A stretch of DNA of 64,000 nt from Microbacterium sp. Leaf320 (GCF_001423485.1 NZ_LMOD01000004.1:1-64000), one strand, 5' to 3'; counted from the stretch's first letter, positions 1 through 9,638 are shown. Made by a program: numbers and translations. Notes: a model not told the origin generated them from the letters alone.

Positions 1-14
1 GGCGTGATCCCGTG

Positions 15-50
15 ACGCGGGCCCGTCGCAGCGATGCGTCGGGCCCGCGT
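15..50. terminator. Hairpin, possible terminator of an upstream gene
   Basis: An 11-bp perfect inverted repeat (ACGCGGGCCCG and its complement) encloses a 14-base loop. No T-run follows, as is usual in high-GC actinobacteria. It lies about 135 bases before the first gene, so it probably ends a gene lying off the left edge. Confidence 0.5.
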
Positions 51-186
51 CGTCTGCTCTGCCCTCCGCCCTGGTCGGAGGACGGTGCAGACGTCAGGGG
101 TTTCAGCGTATGAAGGAGGGGGTGCGATGAGAGCGCGCTCCTTGGAAGTCCACGGCAGTGCAGTGCAGGGCGGATAGGGTGCAGGT

Positions 187-1551
187 GTGGCAGTCGAGAC
201 GGTAGAGCGGCGTCGGATCGTTCTTCAGAGTGAGGATCGTCGCTTCGATCTCTCCCTTCCCTTCGATGAGACCCTCGACGACGCTCTCATCCTCAGCGGA
301 CTGTCGACGGCCGATCGCTTCGTGACGATCGGCCCCGGCGGCTTCGAGATCCCGGGTGAGACCGAGTGCGAAGACCTCATCGACGGCGGACTGTATGCGC
401 TCATCGACCGCACGGCGCTCGCCCCGCAGGCCCGGCGCGCAGGTGCGCTCCCGGCTGCCACGCGTGCGGATCACGGCGCCCGATGGTGGATGCTGGCCGT
501 CAGCGGTCTGCTGCTCGTCGCGGTGTTCGCGCAGGGAGCAGGCGATCCGCTGCTCAGGCTGCTGATCGGTCTGCTCCTCGTCGTCGGAGCGATCAGCGGT
601 GCGGTCGCGTGGGCTCGTCGGGACTCGGCGGCAGGAGTGCGTGGCATCCTCGGTGTCCTCGCCCCGATCCTCCTGTCGTTCGCGGCCGGGGCGCTTCTGA
701 TCCCGGCGGGGCTGGAGGAGAGCGCTCATCTCTCCGCAGCCACCGGTCTCCTCGCGGCCGGGATCACCACCGCCGTGATCGCCGTGTCCGCTCGGGCCCG
801 TCCGATGCGGGCGGCCGCAGGAACGGCGACAGTGCTGCTCGTCGTCCTCGCCTCCGTCTGGGGGCTCGCGCTGCTCCTGCGCTGGGGACAGGCCGAGGCA
901 GCCGCCATCTCGCTCGGATTGGTCCCGCTCGGGCTCCGCGCTCTGCCGAGCAGCCTGGTGAACCTCCCAGAGGGCTACTTCATCGACTACAAGCACTTCA
1001 TGACCAGCCGATGGACCGTTCGCGGAGCGATTCCGGAATCGGTCGGGCTGCTGCGCCCTGAGCGCATCACAGCGGTCGTCGATGACTCCTCCGCGCGGCT
1101 CATCGCCGGGACGGCCGTGCTCAGCCTCGTCGCGGTGCTGATGACTCCGCTGGCCTTCCTGCGCGAGTGGCCGGACGATCCGATCGTGCTGTCGGGAGGA
1201 ATCGCCCTTCTCGTCTGCGTCGGCCTCGCGCTGCTGCTGACTCCGCGGCACACGACCTCACGCATCCTGCGCTGGCTTCCGCGTGCGGCGGCTGCCGTGG
1301 TCTTCGTGATCGCCGGCATCCAGGCCTCGGTGGCTCTCGGCGCAGGTTTCCAGGTACTCGGTGCGGCAGCGCTGTTCGTCGTCGGTCTCACCGCGGTCGC
1401 GGTCATCATCCCGATCTCGCGCGGTGCGAGCTCGCTCATCTGGTCGCGATTCGGCGACGCGTTCGAGTGGCTCGCCGTGGCGCTGGCGCTGCCGGCCGCA
1501 CTGCTCTACGCGAATGCGCTGTCGCTCGTTCGTGGAATGATGGCGGGATGA
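187..1551 (+). CDS. eccD: Type VII secretion integral membrane protein EccD
   Basis: Polytopic membrane protein of 454 residues expected to form the channel part of an ESX-like type VII secretion system. Residues about 8-85 are soluble and resemble the ubiquitin-like YukD/EsaB domain that begins EccD proteins. From about residue 98 to the end I count eleven hydrophobic segments, the number typical of EccD. The GTG start is the first in frame and gives the complete ubiquitin-like domain. The stop overlaps the ATG of the FHA gene (ATGA), and eccC follows in the same way, so the three are one translationally coupled unit. No WXG100 substrate gene or mycosin protease is visible here; they may lie to the left. 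EccD is the best fit from topology and context. Confidence 0.82.
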   Translation: MAVETVERRRIVLQSEDRRFDLSLPFDETLDDALILSGLSTADRFVTIGPGGFEIPGETECEDLIDGGLYALIDRTALAPQARRAGALPAATRADHGARWWMLAVSGLLLVAVFAQGAGDPLLRLLIGLLLVVGAISGAVAWARRDSAAGVRGILGVLAPILLSFAAGALLIPAGLEESAHLSAATGLLAAGITTAVIAVSARARPMRAAAGTATVLLVVLASVWGLALLLRWGQAEAAAISLGLVPLGLRALPSSLVNLPEGYFIDYKHFMTSRWTVRGAIPESVGLLRPERITAVVDDSSARLIAGTAVLSLVAVLMTPLAFLREWPDDPIVLSGGIALLVCVGLALLLTPRHTTSRILRWLPRAAAAVVFVIAGIQASVALGAGFQVLGAAALFVVGLTAVAVIIPISRGASSLIWSRFGDAFEWLAVALALPAALLYANALSLVRGMMAG

Positions 1552-2795
1552 GCGGGAACGGCGAACCACAGCCCTGGCCGGCGGGTGGACTGATCCCCCC
1601 GGTGCAGCCGGGACCCGGTCAGCATGGTGAGATCCCGGCACTTCCTCCGGCACTGATCGCGGCGCCTCCCGGAGTCGACGGAGCGCCGCTGCGCTCCGCA
1701 CCCACACCTCCCGCACCCACGCCGATCGTCTCGACGCGCGCACGGACGAGGCAGCCCGCAGACGGTCTGGGGCCAGCATTCGTCGGCTCGCCGGCGGGCA
1801 CAGGTCTGCGGATCGCCGCCTTCACGCTCGATGTGGCCGCCGTGATCCTCGTCGCGGCCATCGTGCTCGTCACCACGCGCAGCATTCTCCTCGCCGGCCT
1901 GACCGTCGCCGAGCTCGCGATCTTCCTCTGGGTGCTCGAAGCCCGCACGGGTCTCACCCTCGGCAACGCCGTTCTCCGGTTGCGCGCGGCACGAGCCGAC
2001 CGCCCGTACTCTCCTGGCATCGGGCGGCAGTTCGTGCGCGGCGTCGTCACCGGTGCGGGGTTCCTGGTCGCTGTGGGCAGCTGGGTCGTCGTCGCCTCCA
2101 CCGCCTGGGACCGCGGCGGGCGTCGGCAGTCCTGGGCCGACCGCATGGCCGGCACCGTGGTGGTGTCGGTTCCGCGCGTGGCCGCAGACGTCGACGCGGT
2201 GGTGCCTGTGCCGCAGGCGGCAGCTCCACTCGCGCCTCCTCAGATCGTCCCGCTGGGTGCGCACCCCTCGGCGGTCGACGAGGACTCCGAGCCCACCGAT
2301 GCCCGCGCGGCCTCGCACCGCACCGAGACGGCCGCCCCCGTGCCTCAGGGCGAGGACCGGCCGCTCTTCACGGTCGCCCCTGCCCCGGCGCAGCAGTCCG
2401 GCGGCGACGCTGCCGGACCGGCATCCGAGTCCGGCGCCCTGCTGCTCATCTTCGACACGGGGCAGCGGGTGCAGCTCGGGCTCCCGGTCTCGGTGAACCT
2501 CGGTCGTGCCCCCGTGGCCAGCGTCCATGACGACCGGCTCGTCACCGTGACCGATCCTGACTCCTCGGTGTCCAAGACGCACCTGCGCATCGAGCATTCC
2601 CGAGGCCGCACCTGGGTCACGGACTTCGGATCCACCAACGGCTCCGACGTCCGCTCCGACGACGGGCAGATGACGGAGCTCGTCGCGGGCGAGCGGATGC
2701 TCCTCGACGACGCCGACCGTGTCCGGATCGGAAACCGCAGCTTCACCATCAGCCTCCTGCTGGCCACCGACAGCAGCGCCGGAGAGAGAGCATGA
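1548..2795 (+). CDS. RDD and FHA domain membrane protein of the type VII secretion locus
   Basis: A protein of 415 residues with three parts. A Pro-rich N-terminus (1-80) is followed by an RDD-type membrane region (about 80-215) with hydrophobic helices, then an acidic Pro/Ala linker and a C-terminal FHA domain (about 300-405). The FHA part shows the phosphothreonine-binding signature: a GR pair, SKTH, and the STNGS turn. FHA domains read Ser/Thr phosphorylation, so it probably tunes or assembles the neighbouring EccD/EccC apparatus in response to protein kinases. This start was chosen because its ATG overlaps the eccD stop by four bases; the open frame upstream of it is a shadow of eccD. The 3' end overlaps eccC by four bases. 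Confidence 0.85.
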   Translation: MSGNGEPQPWPAGGLIPPVQPGPGQHGEIPALPPALIAAPPGVDGAPLRSAPTPPAPTPIVSTRARTRQPADGLGPAFVGSPAGTGLRIAAFTLDVAAVILVAAIVLVTTRSILLAGLTVAELAIFLWVLEARTGLTLGNAVLRLRAARADRPYSPGIGRQFVRGVVTGAGFLVAVGSWVVVASTAWDRGGRRQSWADRMAGTVVVSVPRVAADVDAVVPVPQAAAPLAPPQIVPLGAHPSAVDEDSEPTDARAASHRTETAAPVPQGEDRPLFTVAPAPAQQSGGDAAGPASESGALLLIFDTGQRVQLGLPVSVNLGRAPVASVHDDRLVTVTDPDSSVSKTHLRIEHSRGRTWVTDFGSTNGSDVRSDDGQMTELVAGERMLLDDADRVRIGNRSFTISLLLATDSSAGERA

Positions 2796-5700
2796 CAGGA
2801 CCCCGTCTCGCGCCGCCCCGCGTCCCCTCCGGAAAGCTCCCCGTCCAGGCGCCGCCCGAGCTGCAGCCGAACGAGGGCGGGATGGGCATCCTCGGATCCC
2901 TCCTGCCGATGCTCGGAAGCGTGGGCGCGATCGTCATGGTCACCATGTCGAACCAGTCGGTGACGGGCCTGCTCACCGGCGGCATGTTCCTGCTGTCGTC
3001 GCTGGGTTTCGTCGCCGTGAACGGCTGGCGTCAGCGGTCGCAGCGGCAGGCGGCCACGCTCGGCTCGCGCCGCGAGTATCTGGCCTATCTCACCGAGCTG
3101 CGCCAGACCGTGCGCGTCGCCGCGAGGCAGCAGCGGAGAGCAGCGAACTGGCACCTTCCCGCGCCCTCGGCGCTGCCGTACATCGCCGAGGAGCGCACCC
3201 GTGTGTGGGAGCGCGGGATGAACGACCCCGACTTCCTCACCGTGCGGGTCGGCACGAGCGACCAGCCGCTGTGCATCACGCTCGAGGCGCCTGAGCTCCC
3301 TCCGCTCGCGCAGCTCGACCCGGTCGCGGCGTCCGCCGCGCATCGATTCATGCTGACCCACGAGCTCCAGAAGAACCTGTCGCTCGGCGTCACCCTGCGC
3401 GACTACGCGCGCGTCGAGATCACCGGCGACGAGAACGAATCCCGCGGCCTCGCGCGAGCCATGCTGCTGCACCTCGCCACGATGCACGACCCGGACATCG
3501 TGCAGATCGTCATCGCCGCCGACTCCGCCGTCCTGCCGCAGTGGGAGTGGGCCAAGTGGATGCCGCACACGCACTCGCGCACCGTGAGAGACGGTCTCGG
3601 TGCTGCGCGCATGATCGGCTCCCAGCTGTCCGAGCTCGAGGACATGCTCCCGGCCGAGGTGCGGGAGCGGTCGCGCTTCTCACGTGACGGGTCCGGCGCC
3701 AAGGTTCCCCACATCGTGATCCTCACCGACGGCGTGAGCACGTCGTTCAACGACATGCTGGTCAGCGGCGACGGCGTGCAGGGTGTGACCGTGATCGACC
3801 TCCCCTCCCGGTGGAGCGACCTCGACGACCCGAACGCGCTCCGCATCGCCTTCGAGCCCGGAGACAAGGGCAGCCGTGCCGAACTCGTGAGCCTGCAGGT
3901 CCCTGCGCGGCCGTTCGAGGCCGACGCGATCAGCATCGTCGAGGCCGAGGCGACCGCGCGGCGACTCATCGCCCTGTACTCCGGTGGCACGACCATCACG
4001 AAGAAGAAGAGCGCGACCGATCAGGCCGAGCTCGTCGAGCTGCTCGGGCTCCCCGACGTGCGCGACCTCGACCTCGACGCGGCCTGGGCTCCTCGGCTCG
4101 AACGCGACCGGCTGCGTGTGCCCATCGGTCAGACGGAGGACGGCAGCCCGCTGATCCTCGACATCAAGGAATCCGCGCAGCAGGGCATGGGTCCCCACGG
4201 TCTCATCATCGGTGCGACCGGTTCGGGTAAGTCCGAGGTGCTGCGCACGCTCGTGCTCGCCCTCGCGATGACCCACTCGCCCGAGCAGCTCAACTTCGTG
4301 CTCGTCGACTTCAAGGGTGGCGCGACGTTCGCCGGCATGGCGGACATGCCCCATGTCTCGGCGATCATCACGAACCTCGGCGAGGAGATCTCGCTCGTCG
4401 ACCGTATGCAGGACGCCCTGCAGGGCGAGATGGTCCGTCGGCAGGAGCTCCTTCGCGCGACCGGTCCGTTCGCGAACGTCGCCGACTACGAGAAGGCGCG
4501 TCGTGGCGGACGCACCGACCTGGCCCCTCTTCCCGCTCTGCTCATCGTCGCGGACGAGTTCTCCGAGCTGCTGTCGGCCAAGCCCGAGTTCGTCGACACG
4601 TTCGTCAACATCGGCCGACTCGGCCGTTCGCTCCAGGTGCACCTCCTGCTGTCCTCGCAGCGCCTGGAGGAGGGCAAGCTCCGCGGCCTCGACACGCACC
4701 TGTCGTACCGCATCGGCCTGCGCACGTTCTCGGCCGCCGAGTCCCGCACGGTGCTCGGCGTGCCCGACGCGTACCACCTGCCCACGCAGCCGGGTGCCGG
4801 AATCCTGAAGTCCGACACCGAGACCATGACGCAGTTCCGTGCCTCCTACGTGTCGGGGCCGCCGCCCCGTCGCAGGCGCCGCGCGGCGACAGGCACCTCC
4901 CAGAGCACAGGCTCTACCGCGGTCGAGCTGTTCACGGCGGCTCCGGTCTGGCGTGCAGAGGCCCCTGTCGACGAACCAGAGGTCGTGGTCGACGCCGAGC
5001 CCGAAGAGAAGCGCAACACGTTCGAGATCGCTGTCGAGATGATGAGCGGTCGCGGTCCGTCCGCCCACCAGGTCTGGCTGCCGCCGCTCGAGACCCCGGC
5101 CACGCTCGACCAGCTGTTCGGCGACCTCGTCGAAGACCCGGCCCTCGGTCTGATCTCGCCGCGGTGGCGCGGCGCCGGTGCGCTCACCGTTCCGCTCGGA
5201 ATCGTCGACGTGCCGCTCGAGCAGCGCCGTGAGAACCTCGCGATCTCGCTCGGCGGTGCCGCGGGTCACATGGCGATCGTCGGTGCACCGCTCAGTGGCA
5301 AGAGCACGCTCGCGCGTACGGCCCTGGTCGCTCTTGCTCTCACTCACACCCCGCAGGAGGTGCAGTTCTTCGTCATCGACTTCGGCGGCGGCAGCTTCAC
5401 GGGTCTGCAGAGATTCACGCACGTCAGCGGCGTCGCGACGCGTTCGGAGCCCGACATCGTGCGACGCACCGTCGCCGAGATCACGAGCCTGCTCAACGCC
5501 CGCGAGGTCTACTTCCGCCAGAACGGCATCGACTCGATCGACACCTACCGTCAGCGCCGTGCCCAGGGGCTGGCGGATGACGGCTACGGCGACATCTTCC
5601 TCATGGTCGACGGCTGGGGCACGCTCCGAGCCGAGTTCGAGATGCTCGAACCGCAGATCCAGGCGATCGCCGCTCGCGGTCTGACCTACGGCGTGCACGT

Positions 5701-6766
5701 CGTGATCACGGCGGCGCGCTGGATGGAGATCCGCGCCAACATCAAGGACCTCATCGGCACACGCATCGAGCTGCGGCTCGGCGACCCGACGGACTCCGAG
5801 GTCAACCGCAAGGCGGCGGAGAACGTCACGGCGATCCCCGGTCGCGGCCTGAACGAGAACGGTCTGCAGATGCTCACGGCGCTGCCGCGCATCGACGGCG
5901 TCGACGAGGCATCCTCGCTCGCGGGCGGCATCGACGATCTCGTCGCGCGAGTCGCATCGGCGTGGCACGGCCCGGCCGGACCCAAGCTGCGTCTGCTGCC
6001 CTCGCGCATCGGTCACGCCGACCTGCGCGGAGTCGCCGCGGCCGCATCGGCGGACGGTTCGGAGCCCCGCGAGATCCTCCTCGGCATCGACGAGGCGAAC
6101 CTCGCTCCGTTCTCGATCGATCCTCTCGAAGAGCCGCTGCTCTACCTCTACGGCGACGCCGACTCGGGAAAGTCCTCGATGCTCCGCGGTGTCGTGCACG
6201 AGATCACCCGCCTGTACGGCCCGTCCGAGGCGAAGATCTTCGTGGTCGACTACCGCCGTGCGCTGCTCGGAGAGATCCCGCAGGAGTACCTCGGCGCCTA
6301 CCTCACGTCGCACGAGATGACGGAGGGCGGCATGAGCGAGCTCGCCCAGTTCTTCCAGAGCCGCATCCCCGGCGCCGACGTCACTCCCGACCAGCTGCGC
6401 ACGCGGTCGTGGTGGAAGGGCGCTGAGGGCTTCGTGCTCATCGACGACTACGACCTCGTGTCCACGTCGCAGGGCAATCCGGTGGCCGTGCTCGCCCCGT
6501 TGCTCGCGCAGGCGGCCGACCTCGGTCTGCACGTGATCCTCACGCGTCGTACCGGTGGAGCGAGCCGTGCGGCCTATGACCCGATCATCCAGCGCATGAC
6601 CGACCTGGGGGCCACAGGCATCCTTCTCTCGGGCAACCCGGAGGAGGGTCAGCTGATCGGCAAGGTCAAGGCGATCCCGGCCATCCCCGGTCGCGCGCAG
6701 ATCGTCAGCCGTGATCGCGGCCTGGTCGCCGCGCAGCTGCTGTGGGTGCCGCCGAGCTACCAGTGA
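2792..6766 (+). CDS. eccC: Type VII secretion ATPase EccC with three FtsK/SpoIIIE domains
   Basis: The 1324-residue motor of the secretion system. Two membrane helices (about residues 32-75) are followed by three tandem FtsK/SpoIIIE ATPase domains. Their Walker A motifs are GATGSGKS (near 473), GAPLSGKS (near 830) and GDADSGKS (near 1120), all with the GK[S/T] core. Matching acidic Walker B strands lie near 582 (VADE), 934 (MVDG) and 1213 (LIDD). In characterised EccC proteins the third ATPase domain binds the substrate signal and the first drives secretion; that is family knowledge. It overlaps the FHA gene upstream and a tiny gene downstream by four bases each, so it is the centre of a coupled operon. 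Fused EccCa-EccCb length is standard for this lineage. Confidence 0.95.
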   Translation: MTGPRLAPPRVPSGKLPVQAPPELQPNEGGMGILGSLLPMLGSVGAIVMVTMSNQSVTGLLTGGMFLLSSLGFVAVNGWRQRSQRQAATLGSRREYLAYLTELRQTVRVAARQQRRAANWHLPAPSALPYIAEERTRVWERGMNDPDFLTVRVGTSDQPLCITLEAPELPPLAQLDPVAASAAHRFMLTHELQKNLSLGVTLRDYARVEITGDENESRGLARAMLLHLATMHDPDIVQIVIAADSAVLPQWEWAKWMPHTHSRTVRDGLGAARMIGSQLSELEDMLPAEVRERSRFSRDGSGAKVPHIVILTDGVSTSFNDMLVSGDGVQGVTVIDLPSRWSDLDDPNALRIAFEPGDKGSRAELVSLQVPARPFEADAISIVEAEATARRLIALYSGGTTITKKKSATDQAELVELLGLPDVRDLDLDAAWAPRLERDRLRVPIGQTEDGSPLILDIKESAQQGMGPHGLIIGATGSGKSEVLRTLVLALAMTHSPEQLNFVLVDFKGGATFAGMADMPHVSAIITNLGEEISLVDRMQDALQGEMVRRQELLRATGPFANVADYEKARRGGRTDLAPLPALLIVADEFSELLSAKPEFVDTFVNIGRLGRSLQVHLLLSSQRLEEGKLRGLDTHLSYRIGLRTFSAAESRTVLGVPDAYHLPTQPGAGILKSDTETMTQFRASYVSGPPPRRRRRAATGTSQSTGSTAVELFTAAPVWRAEAPVDEPEVVVDAEPEEKRNTFEIAVEMMSGRGPSAHQVWLPPLETPATLDQLFGDLVEDPALGLISPRWRGAGALTVPLGIVDVPLEQRRENLAISLGGAAGHMAIVGAPLSGKSTLARTALVALALTHTPQEVQFFVIDFGGGSFTGLQRFTHVSGVATRSEPDIVRRTVAEITSLLNAREVYFRQNGIDSIDTYRQRRAQGLADDGYGDIFLMVDGWGTLRAEFEMLEPQIQAIAARGLTYGVHVVITAARWMEIRANIKDLIGTRIELRLGDPTDSEVNRKAAENVTAIPGRGLNENGLQMLTALPRIDGVDEASSLAGGIDDLVARVASAWHGPAGPKLRLLPSRIGHADLRGVAAAASADGSEPREILLGIDEANLAPFSIDPLEEPLLYLYGDADSGKSSMLRGVVHEITRLYGPSEAKIFVVDYRRALLGEIPQEYLGAYLTSHEMTEGGMSELAQFFQSRIPGADVTPDQLRTRSWWKGAEGFVLIDDYDLVSTSQGNPVAVLAPLLAQAADLGLHVILTRRTGGASRAAYDPIIQRMTDLGATGILLSGNPEEGQLIGKVKAIPAIPGRAQIVSRDRGLVAAQLLWVPPSYQ

Positions 6767-6924
6767 CAGCGACGCAGAAGGTCGCCGTCGAGACCGTCTG
6801 GGTCCCGGGTCTCGCCGGATGGCAGGGTCAGCAGGGTTCGACGACCGGTCTGGTCGCGCTCGGCGTCCTGCTCGCCGCCGCGGCTGGGCATGGAGCGTCT
6901 TCGCGGTTCCCGCAGAGCGGATGA
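6763..6924 (+). CDS. Small hypothetical protein coupled to eccC
   Basis: A 53-residue frame starts at a GTG overlapping the eccC stop (GTGA) and ends in an overlap with the next small frame (ATGA). It has an N-terminal polar part with a GWQGQQG stretch and one hydrophobic segment near residues 26-42. It is too short for a WXG100 substrate. The unbroken chain of 4-base overlaps argues that it is translated. It could equally be the 5' half of a single gene of about 113 residues split by a frameshift, because the following frame is open upstream of its ATG and reads like membrane protein (WAWSVFAVPAER). No function is assigned. Confidence 0.4.
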   Translation: MTATQKVAVETVWVPGLAGWQGQQGSTTGLVALGVLLAAAAGHGASSRFPQSG

Positions 6925-7106
6925 CGATGCTCACCCTGCTGGGCGTGCCCGTGATCGGGCGACACTGCTCATCGCGGATCACTCGTGATCTCGCGAGTGA
7001 TCCGGTGATCCTCGCCGCGCTCGTGTCGTTCTACGCGCGGCATCCTGCGGCGCGAGCCGAGATCGGCGCGGCGACGCTCGCGCGTCTTCGGTCCGGAGAC
7101 TTCTGA
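6921..7106 (+). CDS. Small hypothetical protein, last gene of the type VII unit
   Basis: A 61-residue frame with an ATG that overlaps the previous stop (ATGA). It begins with a hydrophobic stretch (MTMLTLLGVPVIG) and continues as a soluble helical tail with Arg and Ala (RHPAARAEIGAATLARL). No known family is recognised. Because the frame stays open and protein-like before its ATG, it may be the 3' part of a frameshifted gene starting at 6763. The gene after it is on the opposite strand, so the type VII unit ends here. Confidence 0.42.
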   Translation: MTMLTLLGVPVIGRHCSSRITRDLASDPVILAALVSFYARHPAARAEIGAATLARLRSGDF

Positions 7107-7145
7107 GATCCGGACCTCAGCGATCCGGCGCGCTGGCCGAAGGCG

Positions 7146-7616
7146 TCAGCGCGTGGCGTCGGCCAGGTGGCGTGCGTCGTGGCTCAGCACCTTGACGATG
7201 ATGCCGTGGCGGCGCAGTTCCTTGGCCGTGCGGGCGCCTTCGTCGGCGTCGCGGCCCAGAGCGTGGATGTTCGCGACGACGAGCACGTCACCCGTCTTCA
7301 GGGTGCCGATGAGGCGGGAGAGCCGGTCGCTCCAGCTCTCGAGGATGTCGGGCGAGGGGTGACGGAACCCCTCGATCGGCACGCCGAAGCGGGTGAGGTC
7401 GTCACGCTGCTCGACCACCGAGGGCATGCCCTCGCGCGAGACGACGAGTCCGACAAGGCGGGAGCCGTCGGGGCGGGCGAGCCAGAAATCGCGGTTCTGC
7501 TGCAGCTCGGTGAAGCACTTCGGACACTCCGCTGCCGCATGCGGCAGGTGCAGCGGACTCGTCAGGGCCTCGTCGACGGATGCCGTCGCCTTCATGGGAT
7601 CGATCGTCTCGCTCAT
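7146..7616 (-). CDS. Resolvase-fold protein lacking the DNA-binding domain
   Basis: A 156-residue protein. Residues about 55-150 resemble the N-terminal catalytic fold of serine recombinases, especially the stretch GDVLVVANIHALGRDADEG, which mirrors the D-R-L-x-R helix region of resolvases. The usual N-terminal catalytic Ser environment (YxRVSxxxQ) is not seen, and there is no C-terminal helix-turn-helix or zinc-ribbon domain. A CPKC pair lies near residue 29. The start at 7616 was preferred over a longer frame because GGAGG lies 7-8 bases upstream and because the extra N-terminus reads antisense to mdh. It is probably not an active recombinase; a domesticated or regulatory role is possible. 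Confidence 0.6.
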   Translation of the reverse strand: MSETIDPMKATASVDEALTSPLHLPHAAAECPKCFTELQQNRDFWLARPDGSRLVGLVVSREGMPSVVEQRDDLTRFGVPIEGFRHPSPDILESWSDRLSRLIGTLKTGDVLVVANIHALGRDADEGARTAKELRRHGIIVKVLSHDARHLADATR

Positions 7617-7668
7617 CGCGCACCTCCGGCATCCATTCTGCCCTGATCCGAGGCTGCGCGGTGACCTT

Positions 7669-8658
7669 TCAGAGCATCCCGAGGGCTCGCACCGCCTCGC
7701 GCTCCTCGACCAGCTCCGCGACGGAGGCATCGATGCGGGCGCGCGCCCAGTCGCTGACCTCGAGTCCCTCGACGATCTGCCATTCGCCGTCGATCGAGCG
7801 CACCGGGAACGACGAGATCAGTCCCTCCGGAACCCCGTACTCGCCGTGCGAGACGACGCCGGCCGAGGTCCAGTCATCGGTGCCGCGCACCCAGTCGCGC
7901 ACGTGCTCGATCGTCGCGTTCGCGGCGGAGGCCACCGACGACGACCCGCGCACCTGGATGATCTCCGCCCCGCGCTTCGCGACCCGCGGGATGAACGTCT
8001 CGTCGAGCCACGCGGGCACGTCGCCGACGATGGCCTCGAGGGCATCGGCCACCGGAGCGCCGCCGACCGTCGCATGCGAGACATCGGGGAACTGCGTCGC
8101 CGAGTGGTTTCCCCAGATCGGCACCCGTCGCACGGTGTCGACGGGCGCTGCCAGAGTCTGCGCCAGCTGAGCCCTCGCCCGATTCTCGTCGAGGCGCGTG
8201 AGTGCCGTGAAGCGCTCGGCAGGAACTCCGTCCGCGGATGCCGCGGCGATGAGGGCGTTCGTGTTCGCCGGGTTGCCGACCACGGTCACGCGCACGTCGG
8301 GCGACGCGTGCGCGGCGATCGCCGCTCCCTGGGGCCCGAAGATGCCCGCGTTCGCGGTAAGCAGGTCTCCCCGTTCCATGCCGGGCCCACGCGGACGCGC
8401 TCCGACGAGCAACGCGAGGTCGGCCCCGTCGAAGCCCACAGCCGGGTCGTCGGTGACCTCGACGTGCTCGAGCAGCCCGAAGGCGCCGTCCTGCAACTCG
8501 AGCGCCGCGCCCTCGGCGGCACCGAGACCCTGGGGGATCTCGAGCAGTCGCAGTCGCACCCTCTCCTCAGGGCCGAGCAGGTCTCCGGCTGCGATGCGGA
8601 AGAGCAACGCGTATCCGATCTGTCCGCCTGCACCGGTCAGCGTGATCGTGGTCGTCAT
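7669..8658 (-). CDS. mdh: Malate dehydrogenase
   Basis: NAD-dependent malate dehydrogenase of 329 residues, interconverting malate and oxaloacetate in the citric acid cycle. The N-terminus has the dinucleotide-binding glycine motif GAGGQIGY (residues 9-16). The substrate loop with Arg residues RPRGPGMER is near 92, a second Arg lies in LTRLDENRA near 160, and the catalytic His is in [10 protein letters not shown] near 190. Length and motifs match the actinobacterial cytosolic MDH group that resembles eukaryotic cytosolic enzymes. It is transcribed divergently from the metallopeptidase gene, with about 50 bases between the two starts. The call is secure. Confidence 0.96.
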   Translation of the reverse strand: MTTTITLTGAGGQIGYALLFRIAAGDLLGPEERVRLRLLEIPQGLGAAEGAALELQDGAFGLLEHVEVTDDPAVGFDGADLALLVGARPRGPGMERGDLLTANAGIFGPQGAAIAAHASPDVRVTVVGNPANTNALIAAASADGVPAERFTALTRLDENRARAQLAQTLAAPVDTVRRVPIWGNHSATQFPDVSHATVGGAPVADALEAIVGDVPAWLDETFIPRVAKRGAEIIQVRGSSSVASAANATIEHVRDWVRGTDDWTSAGVVSHGEYGVPEGLISSFPVRSIDGEWQIVEGLEVSDWARARIDASVAELVEEREAVRALGML

Positions 8659-8709
8659 GACTCGAGCCTACGACCGTGACGAGCCCTCGGCGCAGAGTAC
8701 CCTCGTGGC

Positions 8710-9594
8710 ATGACCTTCAACCCAGATGCCGATGTCTCCGGCAACACCGCCCGCCGACGCGGTCGCGGCGCCGTCGTCGCGGGAGCCGGCGGCGTCGGCC
8801 TCCTCGGCATCATCGCGCTCATCGCCGGGCCGCTGCTGGGGATCGACCTGACGGGCCTGCTCGGCGGCGGGGGAGCCACCGGCGGCGGATCGGAGCCCGA
8901 GGGCGGCAGCGTGATCGAGAACTGCCTCACCGGTGAGGACGCCAACGAGAACGTCGACTGCCGGGTGGCGAGCTCGCAGCTCGCGCTCGACGGCTACTGG
9001 GAGGACCACGTCGACCCCTACCGGGCTCCGCAGCTCATCATCGTCGACGGTGCGACCTCGACCGCGTGCGGCACGGCCTCGAACGCGGTCGGTCCCTTCT
9101 ACTGCCCGCCGGATGAGACGGTCTACATCGACCCCACGTTCTTCGACCTCATGCAGCAGCAGTTCGGCGCATCCGCCGGCAACCTCGCCCAGCTCTACAT
9201 CGTGGGGCACGAGTGGGGCCACCATATTCAGTACATCACCGGCGTGATGGATCGATACCCGAACAACGGCACAGGGCCGGACAGCAACGGCGTGCGCATC
9301 GAACTGCAGGCGGACTGCTATGCCGGCGCGTGGATCGGGCAGATGACGAAGGAGAAGGACCCGGACGGCGTCCCCTACCTGCAGGAGACGACGGAGGCCG
9401 AGCGCCAGGATGCGCTGAACGCGGCGAACACGGTCGGCGACGACAACATCCAGCAGCAGTCGTCGGGTTCGGTGAACCCCGAGAGCTTCACGCACGGCAC
9501 GAGCGAGCAGCGCAAGTACTGGTTCGCGAGCGGCTACGAGAACGGGCTCGACGTGTGCGAGCAGCCCCTGACACTGCCGGGAGACCAGCTCTGA
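8710..9594 (+). CDS. Neutral zinc metallopeptidase, YpfJ family
   Basis: A membrane-anchored putative metallopeptidase of 294 residues. A short cytosolic N-terminus is followed by one hydrophobic helix (about 25-45) and a Gly/Glu-rich linker; the extracytoplasmic domain follows. The zinc site HEWGHH is at about residue 167, and the family signature ELQADCYAG, supplying the third ligand, is near 198. Both match the neutral_zn_metallopeptidase (YpfJ) family. Substrates of this family are unknown. The ATG at 8710 lies within the divergent promoter region shared with mdh and has only a weak ribosome-binding site. Confidence 0.92.
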   Translation: MTFNPDADVSGNTARRRGRGAVVAGAGGVGLLGIIALIAGPLLGIDLTGLLGGGGATGGGSEPEGGSVIENCLTGEDANENVDCRVASSQLALDGYWEDHVDPYRAPQLIIVDGATSTACGTASNAVGPFYCPPDETVYIDPTFFDLMQQQFGASAGNLAQLYIVGHEWGHHIQYITGVMDRYPNNGTGPDSNGVRIELQADCYAGAWIGQMTKEKDPDGVPYLQETTEAERQDALNAANTVGDDNIQQQSSGSVNPESFTHGTSEQRKYWFASGYENGLDVCEQPLTLPGDQL

Positions 9595-9638
9595 TCACGC
9601 CGACGTGATCACGACGGGCTTCTGAGGGAGGAAAGACG

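Noticed and set aside
6763..6924. WXG100 substrate of the type VII system
   Set aside because: It has a WQG triplet, but it is 53 residues long with a hydrophobic segment, not a 100-residue helical hairpin.
3680..6982. Very long minus-strand open frame opposite eccC
   Set aside because: Shadow frame caused by high GC codon bias; its translation is rich in Arg, His and Asp with no domain pattern, while the plus strand encodes a clear EccC.
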